Positions 55,730 through 64,000 of a stretch of DNA of 64,000 nucleotides are shown here, piece by piece. The stretch is from Anaerolineae bacterium (GTDB taxonomy: Bacteria > Chloroflexota > Anaerolineae > Aggregatilineales > Aggregatilineaceae). Position 1 is the first letter of the stretch. Each line of letters begins with the position of its first letter. The stretch covers positions 25,021 through 89,020 of the forward strand of contig JAHDLB010000029.1 in NCBI GenBank assembly GCA_018432315.1. Reading direction: 5' to 3'. Under the pieces are notes generated by a model that did no database searches, was not told the origin of the DNA, and was given only the letters and a program-made list of their open reading frames with translations. A program made the position numbers and the translations under genes.

Positions 55730-56229
55730 GTTTGGCGTTTCGGCACGGGATGGGTATGCTCTCCCCGCACGCCGGGGAGAGCTTTGCTTTTCCCCGCATC
55801 ACGGGCGAGCAGGCGGCTCCCGATCAGGACGGCAGCCACTGCGCCGGCGGCGTCCAGCGCGATATCGAGCGCCGAGGCGTGGCGGCCTGGCACGAACGCC
55901 TGGTGGAGTTCGTCGGTGAGGGCGTAAGCCATGGCGCAGGCGAGCGCCAGCCGCGCAGTCTGGCGCGTGGGCAGGCCGCGCGATCGGAACGCGCGCATGA
56001 ATGCCAGGGCCAGCAGGGCATAGCCGGCCACGTGCGCCCCTTTCTTGACCAGCGTTTCGACGGCGCCGCTGAAGATCGGCATCATGCCGGAGAAGTAGAC
56101 CGGGGCGGCGCCCGCGGGGGGCGGGTTCTTGGGCTGGGCGGAGGCGACGAAAATCGCCAGCATCAGGCCGACGACCGGGCCCCAGGTCCAGAGCAGATCA
56201 GTGAGCTTACCCACGTGTTTCGACATCAT
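55714..56229 (-). CDS. VanZ-family membrane protein
   Basis: 171 aa with about four membrane helices. VKKGAHVAGYALLALAFMRAF and YALTDELHQAFVPGRHASALDIALDAAGAV are the diagnostic VanZ motifs (the TDExHQ core). VanZ proteins give low teicoplanin resistance in enterococci, but most chromosomal members have unknown roles in the envelope. The last 25 residues are hydrophilic and are encoded by the DNA that also forms the rex terminator. The frame is convergent with rex and overlaps it. Confidence 0.9.
   Translation of the reverse strand: MMSKHVGKLTDLLWTWGPVVGLMLAIFVASAQPKNPPPAGAAPVYFSGMMPIFSGAVETLVKKGAHVAGYALLALAFMRAFRSRGLPTRQTARLALACAMAYALTDELHQAFVPGRHASALDIALDAAGAVAAVLIGSRLLARDAGKSKALPGVRGEHTHPVPKRQTQGFR
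55758..55791 (+). terminator. rex terminator inside the 3' end of vanZ
   Basis: The 9-bp stem GCTCTCCCC / GGGGAGAGC (55758-55782) with a 7-nt loop is followed by TTTGCTTTT. It lies wholly in the convergent vanZ coding region. Confidence 0.75.
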
Positions 56230-56360
56230 CGCCCGTTTTCAACTCGTTTTACCGGCCCGAAGCTAACACGGCTGGGCACCGTTCGCAATCGACGCTCGTG
56301 CGGCGTCTGCCTGACGCGCACGGACATGCTGGCCCGCCGCAGCGGGAATAGGAGCAGGAC

Positions 56361-57230
56361 ATGTTTTCGGATCTGACCATCGCTTTCATCGGCAGCGGCA
56401 ACATGGGCGAATCCATGATTCACGGGCTGCTCAAGCGCGATCTCGTGAGCCCGACGCAGATCGTCGCGTCCGACCCGCGCGAGGAGCGGGGCCAGGAGCT
56501 GACCGAACGCTACGGCGTGCGGCACACGACGGACAACCTCGCCGCTGCGACCCAGGCGGACATCCTGGTGCTGTCGGTCAAGCCCCAGGTTCTGGATCAC
56601 GTGCTGCCTGAGGTGCGCGGCGGTGCGCGGACGTGCTCGCTGGTATTGAGCATCGTGGCGGGTGCGCCGATCCGGATGATCGCGGATGGGCTGGCGAATC
56701 CGTGCGTGGTGCGCGTCATGCCGAACACGCCGGCGCGCATCGGCCAGGGGATCAGCGTGTGGACGGCCACGGCGGAAGTGCCGGAACGGCAGCGCGATCA
56801 GGCGCGGCTGTTGCTGCAAGCCTTTGGGCAGGAGATCTTCGTCGGCGACGAGGACTATCTCGACATGGCGACTGCGCTCAGCGGCACCGGCCCGGCGTAC
56901 ATTTTCCTGTTCATGGAGGCGATGGTCGATGCCGGGGTGCACCTGGGATTCTCGCGCCAGGTGAGCGAGCAGCTCGTGATCCAGACGATGCGCGGCTCGG
57001 TCGAGTATGCGGCGCAGTCGAAATCGCATCTGGCGATGCTGCGCAACGAGGTCACCAGCCCGGGCGGGACGTCGGCGGAGGCGATCTACCAGCTCGAAAA
57101 GGGCGGGCTGCGCACCGTGGTCGCGCGGGCGATCTGGGCGGCGTATCAGCGCAGCGTGGGCCTGGGCGGGGGGCGCAAAGTGTCGCGGCTGGCCGGTCGC
57201 CACCCGGACAATTCGGATGCGGACGAATAG
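56361..57230 (+). CDS. proC: Pyrroline-5-carboxylate reductase
   Basis: 289 aa with a GGAG ribosome site 6 nt before the ATG. IAFIGSGNMGESMIHGLL is the NAD(P) loop; VLSVKPQVL, MPNTPARIGQG and the C-terminal signature with GGTSAEAIYQLEKGGLR (about residue 233) and ALSGTGPAYIFLFMEAM are all present. It catalyses the last step of proline synthesis. It lies upstream of the F1 ATPase genes with a 191-bp AT-rich gap, so it is probably a separate transcript. Confidence 0.96.
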   Translation: MFSDLTIAFIGSGNMGESMIHGLLKRDLVSPTQIVASDPREERGQELTERYGVRHTTDNLAAATQADILVLSVKPQVLDHVLPEVRGGARTCSLVLSIVAGAPIRMIADGLANPCVVRVMPNTPARIGQGISVWTATAEVPERQRDQARLLLQAFGQEIFVGDEDYLDMATALSGTGPAYIFLFMEAMVDAGVHLGFSRQVSEQLVIQTMRGSVEYAAQSKSHLAMLRNEVTSPGGTSAEAIYQLEKGGLRTVVARAIWAAYQRSVGLGGGRKVSRLAGRHPDNSDADE

Positions 57231-57421
57231 GAGAGAATTTCTCTTTGTTTTTTTGATTTTTTCCTTCACTTGTTCTATTCTTAACTAACGGGTGATACCG
57301 GGGTGTGGCCGGTCATCGATGCCCGGCGCTGCACGCTGTTGCAAAATGTGAAATCTTTTACGAAACTTTAAAGCAGCAGAACCTCACGACAACCTTCTCA
57401 GGGCGCAGGAGAAAAAGCTAC
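57231..57421 (+). other. AT-rich leader region upstream of atpA
   Basis: This gap is clearly AT-richer than its surroundings (T-rich around 57238-57290, then A/T-rich around 57340-57395). It probably carries the atp promoter; TTGCAA with a 17-bp spacer and GAAACT is a possible but weak match near 57340-57368. No classical terminator or riboswitch was seen. Confidence 0.4.
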
Positions 57422-58954
<1,533 letters not shown>

Positions 58955-58983
58955 GCCGCCGCCAGAGGAGAGCGTAGGTATCC

Positions 58984-61391
<2,408 letters not shown>

Positions 61392-61421
61392 CCGGCTGGC
61401 CCAGGCTGAGGAGCAGAGACT

Positions 61422-61871
61422 ATGCCGATAGAGGTCGAAGTTGTATCGCGCGTGCGCCAGCTTTATCACACCGAGTCGGCGGACATCGTGATCATCCCTG
61501 GCAGCGAGGGGGAACTGGGCGTGCTGCCCAACCATACCCCGCTGCTGACCACGCTGGCGTTCGGCGAGCTGCGCATCGTCGAGGGCGAGGACGTCGTCAG
61601 TTTCGTCGTGTACGGCGGGGTGGTGGACGTACGCCCGCACAAGGTCGTCGTGCTGGCCGACGATGCCGAGTCCGTCTACGAGCTGGATATGGATCAAATC
61701 CAGGCCGCGCGCGACCGGGCTCGCCAGCTCATGGAAGAGGGCGTCGGCGGCGAACAGCGCGCCCAGATCGTGCAGGAGCTGCGCCGCGCGGAGATCGCGG
61801 CCAAGATTCGCAGCCGCATCGGCGAGCGACCGGGGCAGCGCATCCGTTCGCTGGAAGAAGACAACGGGTGA
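61422..61871 (+). CDS. atpC: F1 ATP synthase subunit epsilon
   Basis: 149 aa after a GAGGAG site. The beta-sandwich region (GSEGELGVLPNHTPLLTTLAFGELRI; VVYGGVVDVRPHKVVVLADDAE) and the C-terminal helical pair (ARDRARQLMEEG) fit the family. It couples the rotor and inhibits ATP hydrolysis. The atp set ends here, at the terminator 61907-61943. Confidence 0.95.
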   Translation: MPIEVEVVSRVRQLYHTESADIVIIPGSEGELGVLPNHTPLLTTLAFGELRIVEGEDVVSFVVYGGVVDVRPHKVVVLADDAESVYELDMDQIQAARDRARQLMEEGVGGEQRAQIVQELRRAEIAAKIRSRIGERPGQRIRSLEEDNG

Positions 61872-61906
61872 GCCTCGTCACGGGCCGCTGATTAGCAGTG
61901 CACAGG

Positions 61907-61943
61907 TATCGCGTCGGGCATGACTCCTGACGCGATATTTTTT
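61907..61943 (+). terminator. Rho-independent terminator of the atp genes
   Basis: TATCGCGTC (61907-61915) pairs with GACGCGATA (61929-61937), then TTTTTT (61938-61943). Confidence 0.85.
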
Positions 61944-62008
61944 CGTGTTTTCGCCTGGCATGCGGTATAAGTGTGCCAGATACCCTTGACCCGGAAGGTA
62001 TTGTCGCG

Positions 62009-63016
62009 ATGGGAATGTTATCTCGGAAACTCGGCGTTGATCTCGGTACGATCAATGTCATGATTTACGCGGGCGGCCAGATCGTGCTCCAGGAGCCGTC
62101 GATGGTGGCGCTCACCATCGAGGAGGAGCGCGTGGTGGCGGTGGGCCAGGAGGCGCGCGACATGTACGGGCGCCACCCGGAACACATCGAAGTACTGCGC
62201 CCGCTGCGCGATGGCGTCATCGCCGATTACGAAGTGACGGAAGCCATGCTGCGCTATTTCTTCCGCAAGGTGAGCGGGCGGATGCGCTTCCGCGGGCCGG
62301 AGGTGATGTTGAGCGTGCCGTATGGCGTGACCAGCGTCGAGAAGCGTGCCGTCCACGAGGCGGCAGTGCGCGCTGGCGCGCGCGAAGCGTACCTGCTGCC
62401 GGAGCCGCTGCTGGCGGCATTGGGCGCGGGGCTGCCGATCAGCACGCCAGCCGGGAACATGGTGTTCAACCTGGGCGGCGGCGCGAGCGAGGCCGCCGTG
62501 CTGGCAATGAACGGCATCGTCGTGGCCGACAGCGTCCGGATGGGCGGGACGCGGCTGGACGAGGGCATCATCAACTACATTCGCCGCAAGTACAGCCTCG
62601 TGATCGGCGAGCCAACGGCGGAGTCGATCAAGATTCAGATTGGCGCGGCGGTCGACATCGGCGAAGAGCTGAGCATGGAAATCCAGGGGCGCGACCAGGT
62701 CGGCGGGCTGCCGCGCACGATCACGGTGACGACCAGCGAGGTGATCGAGGCGATCGAGGAGCCGCTGACTACGATCGTCGATGCGGCGAAAGCCGTGCTC
62801 GAGAAAACGCCGCCGGAGCTGGCCTCGGACATCATCGATCGCGGCGTGCTGCTGACGGGCGGCGGCGCGCTGTTGCGCGGGATCGACGAGTTCGTCACGC
62901 GTCGCGTGGGCGTGCCGGCCTATCGCGCCGAGGACCCACTGGTGGCGACGGCAGTCGGCGCCGGGCGCGCGCTCGAAGACCTGGCGGTCATGCGCCGCAT
63001 GGTGCAGGGTTTGTAG
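62009..63016 (+). CDS. MreB-family actin-like cell-shape protein
   Basis: 335 aa; ATG 62009 has GGAAGG upstream. The actin-fold phosphate loops are [15 protein letters not shown] and [17 protein letters not shown], and [16 protein letters not shown] is the adenosine motif. It belongs to MreB/Mbl: a filament on the inner membrane that guides wall synthesis. mreC, mreD and rodA do not follow, which is usual for extra MreB copies; MltG also serves the wall, but lies elsewhere. I give no gene symbol because mreB, mbl and mreBH cannot be told apart. Confidence 0.93.
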   Translation: MGMLSRKLGVDLGTINVMIYAGGQIVLQEPSMVALTIEEERVVAVGQEARDMYGRHPEHIEVLRPLRDGVIADYEVTEAMLRYFFRKVSGRMRFRGPEVMLSVPYGVTSVEKRAVHEAAVRAGAREAYLLPEPLLAALGAGLPISTPAGNMVFNLGGGASEAAVLAMNGIVVADSVRMGGTRLDEGIINYIRRKYSLVIGEPTAESIKIQIGAAVDIGEELSMEIQGRDQVGGLPRTITVTTSEVIEAIEEPLTTIVDAAKAVLEKTPPELASDIIDRGVLLTGGGALLRGIDEFVTRRVGVPAYRAEDPLVATAVGAGRALEDLAVMRRMVQGL

Positions 63017-63056
63017 GCAGGCGGGCGGCGGCGCGGTATCGAGAACCAGGCACAAC

Positions 63057-63093
63057 GGGCCATCGCGGGCGGGTCGCGGCGGCTCGTTTTTAT
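63057..63093 (+). terminator. Rho-independent terminator after the mreB-like gene
   Basis: GCCATCGCG (63059-63067) pairs, with one mismatch and one wobble, with CGCGGCGGC (63075-63083); TTTTT follows at 63087-63091. Confidence 0.7.
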
Positions 63094-63124
63094 TTCTGTT
63101 GGCGTGATTCATACGAAAATCTTG

Positions 63125-63154
63125 TTGTCGCTGCGCGGCGTGCTTTCCTATAAT
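63125..63154 (+). promoter_or_regulatory. Promoter of the superoxide dismutase gene
   Basis: TTGTCG (63125-63130) and a perfect TATAAT (63149-63154) are 18 bp apart; the ATG is 97 bp downstream. Confidence 0.7.
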
Positions 63155-63251
63155 CACATTATCTGTCACAGGGATAAGCGTCGAGCCACTGACTCCCCAT
63201 ACCGCTGTGACGCTTTTCTACGAATAATGCATTCACAAGGAGAAAGCACCT

Positions 63252-63863
63252 ATGGCGAAGAAACACGAACTGCCACCCCTGCCTTATGCGTATGATGCCC
63301 TGGAACCGCACATCGACGAGCAGACGATGCGGCTCCACCACGACAAACACCACCTGGGCTACGTCAATGGTTTGAACAAAGCCGAAGAGAAACTCGCCGA
63401 AGCGCGCGCGGCGGGCGATTTTGCGATGGTCAAGCACTGGTCGCGCGAGGCCGCGTTCCACGGTTCCGGCCATTTTCTGCACGCGATCTTCTGGCCGAAC
63501 ATGGCCCCTGCTGGCAACGGGGGCGGCGGCGCGCCGAGCGGCGCTCTGGCCGAGCAGATCAACAAGGACTTCGGCAGCTTCGAGGTGTTCAAGGCGCACT
63601 TCACCGCTGCCGCCGGCGCGGTCGAGGGCAGCGGCTGGGCGTTGCTGGTCTGGCAGCCGGTCGGCGAGAAGCTGGAAGTCCTCCAGTCCGAGAAACACCA
63701 CAACCTGACGCAGTGGGGCGTCGTGCCGCTGCTGGTGCTGGACGTGTGGGAGCACGCCTACTACCTCAAGTACCAGAACAACCGCGGCGCGTACGTCGAT
63801 GCGTGGTGGAACGTGGTGAACTGGTCCGACGTGGCGGAGCGCTTCAAGGCTGCGCGCGGCTAG
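63252..63863 (+). CDS. Iron/manganese superoxide dismutase
   Basis: 203 aa, full length, after AGGAG. Metal ligands are seen as His in LEPHIDEQTMRLHHDKHH, His in FHGSGHFLHAIFW, Asp and His in VLDVWEHAYYLKYQNNR. The start PPLPYAYDALEPHID is standard and no signal peptide is present, so it is a cytoplasmic enzyme that dismutates superoxide. Iron versus manganese use cannot be decided with confidence. The TAG stop at 63861-63863 lies exactly at the predicted end of an insertion sequence. Confidence 0.96.
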   Translation: MAKKHELPPLPYAYDALEPHIDEQTMRLHHDKHHLGYVNGLNKAEEKLAEARAAGDFAMVKHWSREAAFHGSGHFLHAIFWPNMAPAGNGGGGAPSGALAEQINKDFGSFEVFKAHFTAAAGAVEGSGWALLVWQPVGEKLEVLQSEKHHNLTQWGVVPLLVLDVWEHAYYLKYQNNRGAYVDAWWNVVNWSDVAERFKAARG

Positions 63864-64000
63864 AGCGTGTTATGCACTTTTGAGGTGCACAATGTTAAAC
63901 TGGGGGCATGAGCGAACGAAAAGCATACCCCAGTGACGTAAGTGACGATGAATGGGCGTTTGTGGCTCCGTATCTGACGTTGATGACGGAAGAGGCGCCA
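63863..64000 (+). mobile_element. Left end of an IS5-family insertion sequence, cut by window edge
   Basis: The sequence GAGCGTGTTATGCACTTTTG from 63863 has the form of the terminal inverted repeats of IS5-family elements (GTGTTATG core), and a hairpin TGCAC / GTGCA lies within it. The transposase frame begins 45 bp inside. The right end, repeat and target duplication are outside the window. The preceding CTAG (63860-63863) would suit the YTAR target of this family. Confidence 0.7.
63908..64000 (+). CDS. IS5-family transposase, N-terminal fragment (edge)
   Basis: 31 codons from ATG 63908 to the window edge. The peptide SERKAYPSDVSDDEWAFV followed by APYLTLMTEEAP is the typical N-terminal region (DUF4096-type) of IS5/IS427-group transposases. 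The DDE catalytic part is outside. Codon use is less GC-rich than neighbouring genes. Confidence 0.85.
   Translation, partial: MSERKAYPSDVSDDEWAFVAPYLTLMTEEAP

Overview
The window is about 64 kb of GC-rich, densely packed bacterial chromosome. The gene families point to a Chloroflexota bacterium, probably of the Anaerolineae side. Large secreted DUF4397/SH3b proteins, a short-insert AhcY, a Rex/cytochrome bd set, a baseplate-J-like gene inside the alaS-ruvX-mltG block and an LPxTG-like surface protein all fit a GC-rich, possibly single-membraned lineage. The taxonomic call is inference from gene content; there is no rRNA marker here. Fifty-three protein genes are described, two of them cut by the window edges. 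No complete tRNA, rRNA, CRISPR array or prophage was seen.

Layout. 1-4480 (minus): envelope sugar-transfer genes (GT39 membrane transferase cut by the left edge, GT4, GT2, small membrane protein). 4638-5390 (plus): a secreted helical-repeat protein. 5459-10128 (minus): rmd-gmd-tatD-cocE, giving a GDP-D-rhamnose supply. 10226-12896 (minus): DUF4397 lipoprotein and Hsp20. 13026-19736: cytochrome bd oxidase (cydAB) and its assembly exporter (cydDC), separated by a plus-strand HAD phosphatase. 19982-22076 (plus): HEAT protein and mtnA. 22129-25812 (minus): an unusual three-gene operon of class III adenylate cyclase, SET-domain protein and CpaF-like ATPase. 25964-29075 (plus): PfkB/adenosine-kinase-like gene, GNAT and ahcY, which with mtnA suggest recycling of SAM by-products. 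29306-32059 (plus): giant DUF4397/SH3b surface protein. 32159-33055 (minus): DsbA-like. 33242-34978 (plus): pyrimidine nucleoside phosphorylase and DUF4342. 35056-41377 (minus): alaS, baseplate-J-like, ruvX, mltG. 41520-44028 (minus): fabF-fabH. 44239-47804 (plus): SDR and P-type ATPase. 47886-53979 (minus): GbsR/MarR regulator, polyprenyl synthase, obg, nadD, tandem solute-binding protein and DUF1697. 54134-55729 (plus): DUF11 surface protein and the redox repressor rex. 55714-56229 (minus): VanZ. 56361-63863 (plus): proC, F1 ATPase atpA-G-D-C, mreB-like and superoxide dismutase. 63863 to the right edge: the left end of an IS5-type insertion sequence.

The respiratory theme is the clearest regulatory story. 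Rex senses NADH/NAD+, and matching TTGT-N10-ACAA palindromes sit on the predicted rex promoter and upstream of cydA, so autoregulation of rex and control of cytochrome bd are plausible. The most novel-looking unit is the cyclase-SET-ATPase operon. Promoters and terminators listed were found by eye from sigma-70-like hexamers and from stem plus T-tract structure.
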